This document shows positions 7,790 through 16,052 of a stretch of DNA of 64,000 nt, piece after piece. The DNA is from Salinispora pacifica CNR114. GTDB lineage: Bacteria; Actinomycetota; Actinomycetes; Mycobacteriales; Micromonosporaceae. Location of the stretch: positions 4,288 through 68,287 of the forward strand of contig NZ_KI911468.1 in assembly GCF_000514775.1 (NCBI RefSeq), given 5' to 3'. Position numbers and translations under genes: made by a program. The notes under the pieces were generated by a model. It was not told the origin of the DNA and ran no database searches. It saw nothing but the letters and a program-made list of their open reading frames with translations. Numbering within the stretch: position 1 is the stretch's first letter; each line of letters starts with the position of its first letter.

Positions 7790-9090
7790 ATACCGATATC
7801 TCCGCCCTTACCGTTGAGACACAGGCCCTGGTGGCCTTCGGTCGGGAACGGTACGAGGATGGCACCACCTACAGCGCCATCCGCCGCTATCTCACCGACA
7901 TCGGATCCGTACCCCGCTCGGCGTGGGGCACGCTCGACGGCATCTCCGACCGGCTCCACCGAGACTGGACTGACGCGCTCCGCAACCGGACCGCCGAGGC
8001 TGATCAGGCTCGTGACGAGATGGAACGAATGGCCGACGGGCTACTCCAGATCGCCGCGGACTACGAAGGCACCGATCTACAGGTGGCGACGACTTTCGAC
8101 GTAGTCAACCGAGACCTGCAGCCCTACCTGCCCCTTGGTGCCGGCTACGGCAACCCGATCCGCATCCGCGCCGGCGGAGCCGGGATCATCGCACCGCCGG
8201 CTCATCGACCGCAGCCGGGCGACACCCCCATCCTGGCGATCCCCGACGACAACGAGCGGCTTGCCGCCACTCGCGCTGAGACGCTGCCCCACACCCGGGT
8301 CGTCGAAGAACCGCTGACAATCTATAGCGACTTCAGCTTCGAGGGCGGGCGCACCACCTACTACGAGAACGGCGGCGGCGACCAACTCGACACCTTCATC
8401 AAGGAACATCGAAGCACGCTGCTGCAGCTCGAGGGTCTCCTGATCCGGCTGGGCACCGGCGACCGGCTTCCACTGACCGACCTGATGATCCACGCCTGGC
8501 GATCCGTCCCCCCGATCATCCGCAACCGTGCCGACCTGGTTCACTCCGTCGCCAACACCTACAGCGAACTGTCCGCCGAGATGGCCGGCGAGGCGGCTAA
8601 CCTCAAGCTCTACTGGGAAGGCAGCGCTTCCCAAGCCTTTGCCCAGTACGCCAGCCGCGCGACGACCTACCTCACCCAACTTGAAGCGCAGGCCCGCTGG
8701 CTGGCCGACGAAGGCAAACGCGCCGCCACCATGCTCGAGGGTCTCCGCAACGCCTACGCCGCCCTCGGCTACGAAAACATCAGCACCCTCATCACCGCCC
8801 TAGACAGCTACCTCGACGCCGTCAACAGTCCCTTCTCCTCCTGCACCAACCCGGAGAAGGCGTTCCTCGATGTCGTGCGGGGCTTCACTGCCTTTCTGCT
8901 CGAGGCGGAAAGACAACATGCCGATGCCATGGCCAGCCTCATCCGGGTTGAGGAGCAGGAACGCAAGGAACGCCCAGACCTCGGCACCCGTAACCACGAT
9001 GCGACGCCGTTTCCGGCCGCCGAGGTCGGTGCCAGCGCGTGGACCGACCGCATCACCTGGACACCACGACCGGACCGACCCACTGTCTGA
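7786..9090 (+). CDS. WXG100-like (ESX-type substrate-like) protein, 434 aa
   Basis: Largely helical. The N-terminal ~100 residues have the helical-hairpin spacing seen in EspC/WXG100-type domains, and residues ~255-330 form a second one with a clear W-x-G-type turn (LKLYWEGSASQAFAQYASRA) and a long following helix. The middle (residues ~110-180) is Pro/Gly-rich. Such proteins are typically type VII secretion substrates or their partners, but no EccC-like ATPase or other secretion component is present in the window. Start GTG overlaps the previous stop (GTGA). It is the last gene of the operon. Assignment rests on motif and predicted helicity. Confidence 0.65.
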   Translation: MNTDISALTVETQALVAFGRERYEDGTTYSAIRRYLTDIGSVPRSAWGTLDGISDRLHRDWTDALRNRTAEADQARDEMERMADGLLQIAADYEGTDLQVATTFDVVNRDLQPYLPLGAGYGNPIRIRAGGAGIIAPPAHRPQPGDTPILAIPDDNERLAATRAETLPHTRVVEEPLTIYSDFSFEGGRTTYYENGGGDQLDTFIKEHRSTLLQLEGLLIRLGTGDRLPLTDLMIHAWRSVPPIIRNRADLVHSVANTYSELSAEMAGEAANLKLYWEGSASQAFAQYASRATTYLTQLEAQARWLADEGKRAATMLEGLRNAYAALGYENISTLITALDSYLDAVNSPFSSCTNPEKAFLDVVRGFTAFLLEAERQHADAMASLIRVEEQERKERPDLGTRNHDATPFPAAEVGASAWTDRITWTPRPDRPTV

Positions 9091-9167
9091 CCAGCCAGCA
9101 CGCAGCTCGAATTCGCCCACGCAAACCTGCTGTACAGCAGCCCAGCCGGAGCGACCGTCGATTCGCC

Positions 9168-9266
9168 CCTCAGTCGGCGGTGTCGCGGACCGCCTGGGCA
9201 AAGACCTCGGAGTGGTGCGCGAAGTTCCGGAACTGCCCGTAGCTCGGCGCCGCCGGCGACAGCAGC
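9168..9266. repeat. stray copy of the murD2 3' end (direct repeat, copy A)
   Basis: 99 bases matching 13244-13342 at 96 positions in the same orientation. On the minus strand they encode the last ~31 codons of murD2 including its TGA (ending FAQAVRDTAD). Of the three differences, one is silent (TTC to TTT) and two change residues (Arg to His, Glu to Ala), consistent with a non-selected relic. It is not part of a functional gene. The 454-base gap between the WXG100-like gene and the NTPase otherwise holds only this copy and the hairpin at 9428-9454. Confidence 0.95.
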
Positions 9267-9427
9267 GGGCATACGAACCTCCTCGGTCCAGGCGTACGCA
9301 CTGGTCGGCCCGACCTGAACCCAGGCTGGGTCACGGCGTCCGCCGCCTGACGGGGCGGCCGGCTACGTGATTCTCATGTCAGATGCTTGACAACTGAACC
9401 CAAGGGCAACATTCTCAAGTAGAGTGT

Positions 9428-9454
9428 GACGCCCGACACGGGATGTCGGGCGTC
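9428..9454. terminator. perfect 11-bp hairpin
   Basis: GACGCCCGACA, a 5-base loop, then the exact complement TGTCGGGCGTC. No T-run follows, as is common for actinobacterial terminators. It separates the WXG100-like operon and murD2 relic from the NTPase gene. Confidence 0.6.
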
Positions 9455-9544
9455 CACCAGAGATAATTCGCTGGTCTTTGTCATCTACAGACGTGGCTAG
9501 CCGGAGCATTCGGACGTTGCATCCTCAGGAAGGGTGTAGGCGAC

Positions 9545-11551
9545 TTGGTTGCGAAGCAGGTCTACGGCCGCCTGGATGCTGTGACATTAGTTCGGGCCCT
9601 GATGGAACGACCTCTCAACGAACGCGGTCGCCCCACCACCACAAGGTCTCCGGTAATTGTCCTCGAAGCCCCGGCAGGTGGCGGCAAAACAGCCCTACTG
9701 GAGGCGATGGCCGAATTACTTCATCAGCGCGTACCCTACGCTTTTGTTGATCTGGCCACGGTTACCACCCGAGCCGACCGCGACGCCACTGTCACCAATC
9801 TCCTGTCCGCGCTTGCCTTCGAGCTGTCACGCCGGTGCCAGCGGTACGGAACACTTCGCTTTCCTCGGTTCGTTGTCGGTCAACTCGTGATGAGACTCGA
9901 CCTGTCCCGCGACGATCCTGGCCTGGCCCGTAAGCAGGCAACCGACGCGTTGAAGGCGCACCGCCGCCTCGACCAGATGCTCGATATTTTGGAGGAGGCG
10001 GCTGGCACGGCAACCGGTCTCACACCGATTCAGCCCCAAATACCGAGCAGCATGGTGCGTGGAACCCTTTCACTGCTGGTGGACGGCATGACCCGATGGC
10101 TCCCCCGGCTCACCCTCGGCCGCTTCCAGGACTGGTACGGCCACCGTGACCGCGGGCTTCAGGATGACCCGATCAGCACACTGGTTGGGCTGAATCGGTG
10201 GGCGCATTCCCACGCCACCGGGGGTGCTCAACGGCGCATCGACAACCTGATGTCAGCGGCCTTTCTCGCCGACCTTCGACATGGGTTCGCCAGTAGCCGG
10301 CGAAGTGCGGGATGGTCGCTCAACTGTGTCGCCCTGCTGGACAACGCCGACTCTGATCTGGCCCGTGACCTCCTCGAAACACTGGTTCGGGTCCGCGGGG
10401 ACGACCTCGATCACGGCTACGCCGCTCCCGACCCACTCACGGTCGTCGCCACGAGTGGGGGACGCCTCCTCGCCAAGGTCAACCGTGCCGACCAGGTAGC
10501 GTTGTCCGTACCGTTGGTCGATAACTACAAGGCCCTCGACCGGCGGGTACAGCCGTGGTGGCTGCGGTGCCGGCTGGACGATCTGACCGTCGACGAGGTC
10601 AACCTCATGGTGACGGATCTGTCGCTGGACCGCGACGATGATCATCAACTCGCGGCCCTGATCCACCAGTTCACCGGGGGTCACCCGGGGGCGACCCGGA
10701 TCATGCTCGAGGCGATCACCGCCATCACCACCCGGTGGCGGTCGCTGGCCGAGGTGCTCGGCGGCGACTCCGGCGGGGTAGCGGTGGAGGAGCGCCTACT
10801 ACAGCTCTTCCTGGACGGGGTCCCCGACGAGGCGAGAGAGGATCTCATCACCTGCTCGGCGGCGCGTACCCGGCACCACGCCATCGAACTGGCGGTCAGA
10901 CGGCAGGACCTTTTCACCGCGCCGGATCTGGTCATCGGCGAGTTGCGGGAGTCACCGATGTGGCTCCTTCGGGACGAGTGGGGCCCCACCGTACTGCGCC
11001 GGCTGCTGCTGCGCCGGCTAGCCGGGCGGCGGGATGGGGCAGCGACCTGGTCGGTGGTCCACCGCTGGCTACGAGAGGCAAGCCCGCTCGAACACCGGGA
11101 CGAGCGGGACACCCGTACCGCGCTCACCGCCGAGCTCGCCTACGCCCTCGCGGACGGCGACATCGAATTCGTGACCCGTAAACTCGATCAACACGCGGTG
11201 GGTCGTGCCACGACCTGGCTGGCAATGGTGGACGCCGTGACGTCGGTACCCGGTCGGTTGGACCCGTACGTCGAGCACACCGTGCAGGCACGTGGCTTGA
11301 CCAGTTGGCTCGGGTCCGGCGACGAACGGCAGCTGGCCTGCATCGCCGGGCTGGTGGCGCGGTTGTGGATCGCCGCCGACCCGTTCCGCGACATCGGCCG
11401 CCGTGGATTACACCGGCAGATAGCCCGGGACTATGACGAGTTAGCGCTCTACCACCCGGAATGGGACGACGAGCTGTACACGCAGAAGAACCGCCACCAG
11501 CAGTTGGCTCGCGTCTGGAGCGCCGGGCTGCACCAGAGGGAGACACCGTGA
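9545..11551 (+). CDS. P-loop NTPase (STAND-like), 668 aa
   Basis: Large cytoplasmic ATP-binding protein. Walker A is EAPAGGGKTALLE (residues ~42-54) and a Walker B-like strand is NCVALLDNAD (~261-270). The rest is helical and basic, with many Arg-Leu repeats and a winged-helix-like C-terminal half, as in STAND/AAA+ signalling ATPases. No effector domain (nuclease, TIR, protease) is recognised. TTG at 9545 follows a good ribosome site (GGAAGGG); an ATG at 9602 is the alternative. Its stop overlaps the start of the membrane receptor gene (GTGA), so the two are stoichiometrically coupled. Together they fill the segment between the two murD2-tail repeats. The family is not one I can name. Confidence 0.75.
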   Translation: MVAKQVYGRLDAVTLVRALMERPLNERGRPTTTRSPVIVLEAPAGGGKTALLEAMAELLHQRVPYAFVDLATVTTRADRDATVTNLLSALAFELSRRCQRYGTLRFPRFVVGQLVMRLDLSRDDPGLARKQATDALKAHRRLDQMLDILEEAAGTATGLTPIQPQIPSSMVRGTLSLLVDGMTRWLPRLTLGRFQDWYGHRDRGLQDDPISTLVGLNRWAHSHATGGAQRRIDNLMSAAFLADLRHGFASSRRSAGWSLNCVALLDNADSDLARDLLETLVRVRGDDLDHGYAAPDPLTVVATSGGRLLAKVNRADQVALSVPLVDNYKALDRRVQPWWLRCRLDDLTVDEVNLMVTDLSLDRDDDHQLAALIHQFTGGHPGATRIMLEAITAITTRWRSLAEVLGGDSGGVAVEERLLQLFLDGVPDEAREDLITCSAARTRHHAIELAVRRQDLFTAPDLVIGELRESPMWLLRDEWGPTVLRRLLLRRLAGRRDGAATWSVVHRWLREASPLEHRDERDTRTALTAELAYALADGDIEFVTRKLDQHAVGRATTWLAMVDAVTSVPGRLDPYVEHTVQARGLTSWLGSGDERQLACIAGLVARLWIAADPFRDIGRRGLHRQIARDYDELALYHPEWDDELYTQKNRHQQLARVWSAGLHQRETP

Positions 11552-13164
11552 CCAGGTCGCCCATCGCGCGTGTCCGGCCGGACATCTTCGAGCCACCCAC
11601 CACACCGCTGGAGAGAAGGCGGCGCAGTCGCAGGCGTATCGCCGCTGTCCTGGCCCTGGTAATCGTCGCGCCGAGCCTGCTGTGGGGCGGAACCCTCGCG
11701 TACCGCGATCTGTCCTGCGGACCAATCGGTAATGGGATTTCCCGGGTCGACGGGCAGTGCGTCGGAGTGACCGACGGATCCTTTGTCTTCCATCCGGACA
11801 TCGAACAGATACAACAGAGGATCAGGAAGGAGAACGAGAAGGTACGCAATGGCGGGTACGGCAAGCTGCCCTACGTGCGAATCGCCGTGCTGATGCCCAT
11901 GACGGCGGACGACCGCAGCGCGTTGACAATGGCCCGGATTCGGTACAGCCTGCAGGGGGCGTACGCGGCGCAACGGCGGGCCAATGGCGGGGCGGACGAC
12001 GGGTTCGGCGACCCGACACCGCTGATCGAGTTGTTGCTGGCCAACGAGGGCAGCAACCAGCAGCAGTGGCGTCCGCCGGTCAGCCGGTTGACCAGCATGA
12101 CCACGGGGCCACACCCGCTCGTTGCGGTGGTCGGTCTGGGAGTGAGCATTCCCGCGACGCAACTCGCGGCCGAAGAACTGTCGAGACACCAGGTGGCCAC
12201 GGTCGGTGCGGTACTCACCGCGGACACGTTGCGGGCGGACAGCTTTGTTCAGGTATCGCCGTCGAACGGCCATTACGCACTGGCGTTGAGAAACTATCTC
12301 GACCAGGAGTACCCCGAGGGGCACAGCGATCGTCGCCGCGGAATCGTGGTCTACGACCAGAACTCCGACATGTACACCCGGACACTCCGGGAGGCGTACG
12401 AGCAGCACCTGGAAGACTTCATGGTCGAAGGTCCGGCACAGCAGTTCAACGGAATTCTGAACGAGGAGGATCCCGTTCCACTATTCGACCACGTCAGCAC
12501 GCAGGTCTGTGCAGCGAAAGCAGTCCGGATCTTCTACGCCGGGCGAGTGAAGGAACTGAGAAATCACTTTATTCCCAGCCTCGCCAGGAAGCACTGCGCC
12601 GATCGTGAGGAGAATAATGAACAACTAACCATCATGCTCGGCGCCACCGGCCTGTCCTCACTCCGGGACGAAGAGACCGTGGACCTGCTCAAGCGGCACC
12701 GAATTCGAGTTGTCTACGCATCGTCAATCGACCCGGACGGCTGGAACGGACGCGCCGACGAACTGTTGGGAAGCGAGCAGCAGGATGCGTTACCAGAGTT
12801 TCTTTCTGGTATGCCGGTCGGGTACCCGAGCTTCTACCAGAAGCTACACGCGCTGTTTTCCACCCAGGAGGCCGACGACGCACTCGCCGACGGCTACGCG
12901 GCGATGCACCATGATGCGGTCGCCACGGCGGTCCTCGCGACCCGGCAGGCAGCTCGAGAGCGGAAGGAATCCGTCCCCACCCACAAACACGTCGCGTCGG
13001 CACTGTGGAAACTCAACATCCTCGGCGAGGTTCCAGCGGCTGGCGGAACCCTGAGCTTCAGCCCGGAAGGGCTGGGCTGGCCCAGCGGCAAACCCATTCC
13101 GATCCTTTCGATCCCGCCAGACGCACAGCCACCCACGCCAACATCGAAGCCCTACATCACCTGA
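11548..13164 (+). CDS. membrane-anchored periplasmic-binding-protein-like receptor
   Basis: 538 aa. A basic cytoplasmic N-terminus (RRRRSRRR) is followed by one transmembrane segment (residues ~31-52), then a large extracytoplasmic domain. That domain starts YVRIAVLMPMTADDRSALT and shows the PBP type 1 fold pattern of branched-chain amino acid binding proteins (VAVVGLGVSIPATQLAAEEL, then GIVVYDQNSDMYTRTLREAYE). No ABC permease is nearby and there is no lipobox, so it is more likely a sensor than a transporter subunit. GTG 11548 overlaps the NTPase stop by 4 bases. The C-terminus is a short Pro-rich tail. Ligand and signalling partner other than the NTPase are unknown. Confidence 0.75.
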   Translation: MTRSPIARVRPDIFEPPTTPLERRRRSRRRIAAVLALVIVAPSLLWGGTLAYRDLSCGPIGNGISRVDGQCVGVTDGSFVFHPDIEQIQQRIRKENEKVRNGGYGKLPYVRIAVLMPMTADDRSALTMARIRYSLQGAYAAQRRANGGADDGFGDPTPLIELLLANEGSNQQQWRPPVSRLTSMTTGPHPLVAVVGLGVSIPATQLAAEELSRHQVATVGAVLTADTLRADSFVQVSPSNGHYALALRNYLDQEYPEGHSDRRRGIVVYDQNSDMYTRTLREAYEQHLEDFMVEGPAQQFNGILNEEDPVPLFDHVSTQVCAAKAVRIFYAGRVKELRNHFIPSLARKHCADREENNEQLTIMLGATGLSSLRDEETVDLLKRHRIRVVYASSIDPDGWNGRADELLGSEQQDALPEFLSGMPVGYPSFYQKLHALFSTQEADDALADGYAAMHHDAVATAVLATRQAARERKESVPTHKHVASALWKLNILGEVPAAGGTLSFSPEGLGWPSGKPIPILSIPPDAQPPTPTSKPYIT

Positions 13165-13243
13165 GGTGTCGAACTCGACCCCGTTCCTCGATGGCGGGTG
13201 GTCCGGCAGCACCGGGCCGAGCTGCCACGGGAGAGTTCCCCGG

Positions 13244-13342
13244 CCTCAGTCGGCGGTGTCGCGGACCGCCTGGGCGAAGACCTCGGAGCGGTGCTCGAAG
13301 TTCCGGAACTGCCCGTAGCTCGGCGCCGCCGGCGACAGCAGC
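13244..13342. repeat. murD2 3' end, direct repeat copy B (in the intact gene)
   Basis: Partner of 9168-9266 (96/99 identical). This copy is in frame within murD2. The sequences flanking the two copies are not similar, so the repeat ends sharply on both sides, at the murD2 stop plus two bases on one side and ~31 codons inward on the other. Confidence 0.95.
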
Positions 13343-14592
13343 ACCACCCCGCCGGCCGGCGTGACCCGCCGGGCCAGCCGAACCGCCCCGACCAGATCGT
13401 CGGTGACCTCACACCGGACCTTCGGCAACCCGTCCAGCGCGGCGACGATCCGCGCCCCGCTGTCCGGTACGCCGATCATGGTGATCTCCCGCTCGGCGAG
13501 GTGATCGCGCAGCGGCGTGTAGTCCAGACCCCGATCGGCACCGCCGACGATCACGGTGAGCGGCCGCCCGTCGTACGCGTCGATCGCGTGCATGGCCGCG
13601 TACGGGCTGGTGGCGAGGGTGTCGTCGACGAAGGTGAGACCGGACGGGTCAACGATCTCGGTGAGCCGGTGGGCCAGCCCCTGGAACCCGGCGACGGCGA
13701 CCGCCAGGGTGTCCCGGCGGGCGAGCACGTCGACGCCGAGCACGTCGAGCACGGCCAGCGCCACGCAGAGGTTGCCCTCGTTGTGCCGTCCGACCAGCGG
13801 CAGCACCGCCCGGGGGAAGAGCGGCTGGTCGCCGAGGTGGAACCAGGGCGTGCCGTCCGGGCCGCCCGCCACCTGGGTGGTGTCGGGGGTGCCGGCTCGC
13901 ACCACGGGCCGGTCACCGAGTTCGGCGGCGAGCCGGGGGTCGGCGCCGTTGACCACGACGGTCTCCGGGCCGTGGGCCAGCAGGTTGAGCTTGTCCCGGT
14001 AGTACTCCCGTTCGCCGCCGTGGGCGTCGAGGTGCTCGGGGAAGAGCGCGGTCACCACGGCGACGCGGGGGGAGTCGGTCAGGTCGCTGCACTGGTAGCT
14101 GGAGAGCTCCAGCACGTAGAGGTCGGCCGCGGGCAGGTCCAACGTCGGCACCCCGATGTTGCCGCCGAAGACGTTGGGCTGGTCCACCGCGGCGAGCAGG
14201 TGGCTGATCAGGCTGGACGTGGTGCTCTTGCCCTTGCTGCCGGTGACCCCGACGGTGCGGGCGGCGTGGTCGGCCATCCAGAGCGCGGTGCCCTGGGTCA
14301 CCGGCACCTGACGCCGCCGCAGCTCGGCCAGCCACGGGTGGGTGTTCGGCACGCCCGGCGAGCGGACCACCACGTCGGCGGCGGCCAGCCGTTGCGCCCC
14401 CGCGTCACCGGTGACCAATGGCGCCGCCGTCGCCAGGAATCCGTCCCAGGGCGGGCTGACCGTCGAGCCACCGTCGTCCACGGCAACCAGGTCCGCCGGG
14501 CCGTGCGCGGCGATCGCGACCACCGCCGCTCGTCCCTCCCGGCCGGTCCCCCAGACCGCGACTTTGCGTCCGCGCAGGTCAGACAGGCGCAC
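13246..14592 (-). CDS. murD2: MurD2: UDP-MurNAc-L-alanine--L-glutamate ligase
   Basis: 448-aa Mur ligase. It shows the ATP loop GVTGSKGKSTTSSLI, the metal/substrate segment ELSSYQCSDL, an NGAD motif, and the C-terminal domain with SPAAPSYGQFRNFEHR. On its own it would be called MurD (D-glutamate-adding). Because it is divergent from a MurL homologue only 86 bases away, it is more likely the MurD2 type, which adds L-Glu to UDP-MurNAc-L-Ala; MurL then epimerises the terminal L-Glu to D-Glu. This pathway was established in Xanthomonas. GTG 14592 has a GAGGGAG ribosome site. The 3' end is duplicated at 9168-9266. Confidence 0.85.
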   Translation of the reverse strand: MRLSDLRGRKVAVWGTGREGRAAVVAIAAHGPADLVAVDDGGSTVSPPWDGFLATAAPLVTGDAGAQRLAAADVVVRSPGVPNTHPWLAELRRRQVPVTQGTALWMADHAARTVGVTGSKGKSTTSSLISHLLAAVDQPNVFGGNIGVPTLDLPAADLYVLELSSYQCSDLTDSPRVAVVTALFPEHLDAHGGEREYYRDKLNLLAHGPETVVVNGADPRLAAELGDRPVVRAGTPDTTQVAGGPDGTPWFHLGDQPLFPRAVLPLVGRHNEGNLCVALAVLDVLGVDVLARRDTLAVAVAGFQGLAHRLTEIVDPSGLTFVDDTLATSPYAAMHAIDAYDGRPLTVIVGGADRGLDYTPLRDHLAEREITMIGVPDSGARIVAALDGLPKVRCEVTDDLVGAVRLARRVTPAGGVVLLSPAAPSYGQFRNFEHRSEVFAQAVRDTAD

Positions 14593-14667
14593 TGGCTCTC
14601 CCTCGGAATATCGACGATGTCGGTGGGCGGTCCGGGCGCACTCGGGCACGGCGGACGAACCAGGGCC

Positions 14668-14673
14668 TAGTAT
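14668..14673 (+). promoter_or_regulatory. -10 element of leaderless murL
   Basis: TAGTAT ends 5 bases before the murL GTG (14679) and no ribosome site is present, so a leaderless transcript is likely. No convincing -35 hexamer. Confidence 0.45.
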
Positions 14674-14678
14674 GGCGT

Positions 14679-16052
14679 GTGCCCAACGAGCAGCTGCGGC
14701 GGATGGACGCCTTCACCTTCCCGTCCTACTCCTTCGACCTGTCCACCGGGGAGGCGTTGTTCGACTACGCTCTCACCGGGCCGGACGGCGAGCAACGTTT
14801 CACGGAGGTGATCACCCTCCCGCTGCCCGCGTCACCCCCCTCGGATGAGCGGGTAGCCACCCTGGGGCGGGTCCTGGAGCTGCTGCACGTGATCGCCGGG
14901 GTCAGCTACTACAAGACCGCCGCCCCGCACCGGCTGGTGCTGCCGGCTCCGCTGGGGCCGGCCGCCGTCGCGCTGGTCACCGCCGTCTACACCAAGGGCC
15001 TCGGCGAGTACGCGTACCGCAACGCGCTGCCGCACGTGCTGCGGCTGCGTCCCGAGGTGCCCGCCGGTGAGCTCACCCCACCGGTCGGGTACGACACCGA
15101 CGACCGGCGACCACTGTCGGCGGTGGGGGGCGGCAAGGACTCGATCGTCAGCCTGGAGGCGCTGCGCCGGGACGGGCTGGACCCGTTGCCGTTCTCGGTC
15201 AACCCCAACCGGGTGATCGAGGCGGTGAACGTCGCCTCCGGGTTGCCGGCGCTGGCCGCACGACGGCGCATCGACCCGGTGCTGTTCGACCTGAACGCCG
15301 CCGGTGCGTTGAACGGCCACATTCCGGTGACCGCGATCAACTCGCTGATCGCGGTGGCCACCTCGGTGCTGAACGGGTTGGGCCCGGTGGTGATGTCCAA
15401 CGAGCGCTCGGCGTCGGACCCGAACCTGGTCTGGGACGGGCACCAGATCAATCACCAGTGGTCCAAGGGCGTCGAGGCGGAGGGGCTGCTGCGCGGGGCG
15501 CTCGGGGAGCACGCCGGTCTCACCGACCCGTACTTCTCCCTGCTGCGCCAGCTCTCGGAGCTGCACATCGCCCGGACCTTCGCCCAGATCGACGGCTACG
15601 ACGCCGTGGTGACCAGTTGCAACGCCGCGTTCAAGCTGCGCGGCGCGAGTGATCGCTGGTGCCGGGACTGCCCCAAGTGCCGGTTCGTCTTCCTCGCCCT
15701 GGCGCCGTTCATGTCCCGCGAGCGGATCACCGGGGTCTTCGGCGGCGACCTGCTGGCCGACCCGGCGCAGCTACCCGGCTACCGGGAACTGCTGGGCGTG
15801 GACGGGCACAAGCCGTTCGAGTGTGTCGGCGAGGTCGAGGAGTCGGTGGTGGCGCTCAGTCTGCTCGCGGAGCAGCCGGGGTGGCGCGACGCGCCGGTGG
15901 TGCGCGCGCTGATCGACGCGGTCCCGGATTCGGCCTGGAAGACGGCGGCCAACTCGGCCGTCTTCACACCGGGTGGACCCAGCTTCATCCCCACCCGGTA
16001 CGCCGACGCCCTCGACTCCCTTACCGAACGGGTTCGGAACCTGCCCGGGTGA
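14679..16052 (+). CDS. murL: MurL: UDP-MurNAc-L-Ala-L-Glu epimerase
   Basis: 457 aa, cytoplasmic. It carries a PP-loop-like nucleotide site (AVGGGKDSIVSLEAL, residues ~149-163) and a C-terminal Cys cluster (WCRDCPKCRF). This is the pattern of the glycopeptidyl-glutamate epimerase MurL, which uses ATP and Mg to invert the terminal L-Glu of UDP-MurNAc-L-Ala-L-Glu. Together with MurD2 it replaces glutamate racemase/MurD for making the D-Glu of peptidoglycan. GTG 14679 is chosen because it sits just behind a -10 box; ATG 14703 is an alternative. The 3' end overlaps the convergent PucR gene by 32 bases. Confidence 0.85.
   Translation: MPNEQLRRMDAFTFPSYSFDLSTGEALFDYALTGPDGEQRFTEVITLPLPASPPSDERVATLGRVLELLHVIAGVSYYKTAAPHRLVLPAPLGPAAVALVTAVYTKGLGEYAYRNALPHVLRLRPEVPAGELTPPVGYDTDDRRPLSAVGGGKDSIVSLEALRRDGLDPLPFSVNPNRVIEAVNVASGLPALAARRRIDPVLFDLNAAGALNGHIPVTAINSLIAVATSVLNGLGPVVMSNERSASDPNLVWDGHQINHQWSKGVEAEGLLRGALGEHAGLTDPYFSLLRQLSELHIARTFAQIDGYDAVVTSCNAAFKLRGASDRWCRDCPKCRFVFLALAPFMSRERITGVFGGDLLADPAQLPGYRELLGVDGHKPFECVGEVEESVVALSLLAEQPGWRDAPVVRALIDAVPDSAWKTAANSAVFTPGGPSFIPTRYADALDSLTERVRNLPG

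Noticed and set aside
7786..9090. A complete type VII secretion system
   Set aside because: Only a WXG100-like protein and small partners are present; no EccC-like ATPase, EccB/D/E or mycosin protease is in the window.
9168..9266. The 99-bp copy as a functional gene or gene part
   Set aside because: It has no start, no upstream coding and two substitutions in conserved C-terminal residues; it is a relic of the murD2 tail.
9545..13164. ABC transporter with substrate-binding protein
   Set aside because: The receptor has a non-cleaved TM anchor and no lipobox, the NTPase has no ABC signature (LSGGQ), and no permease is nearby.
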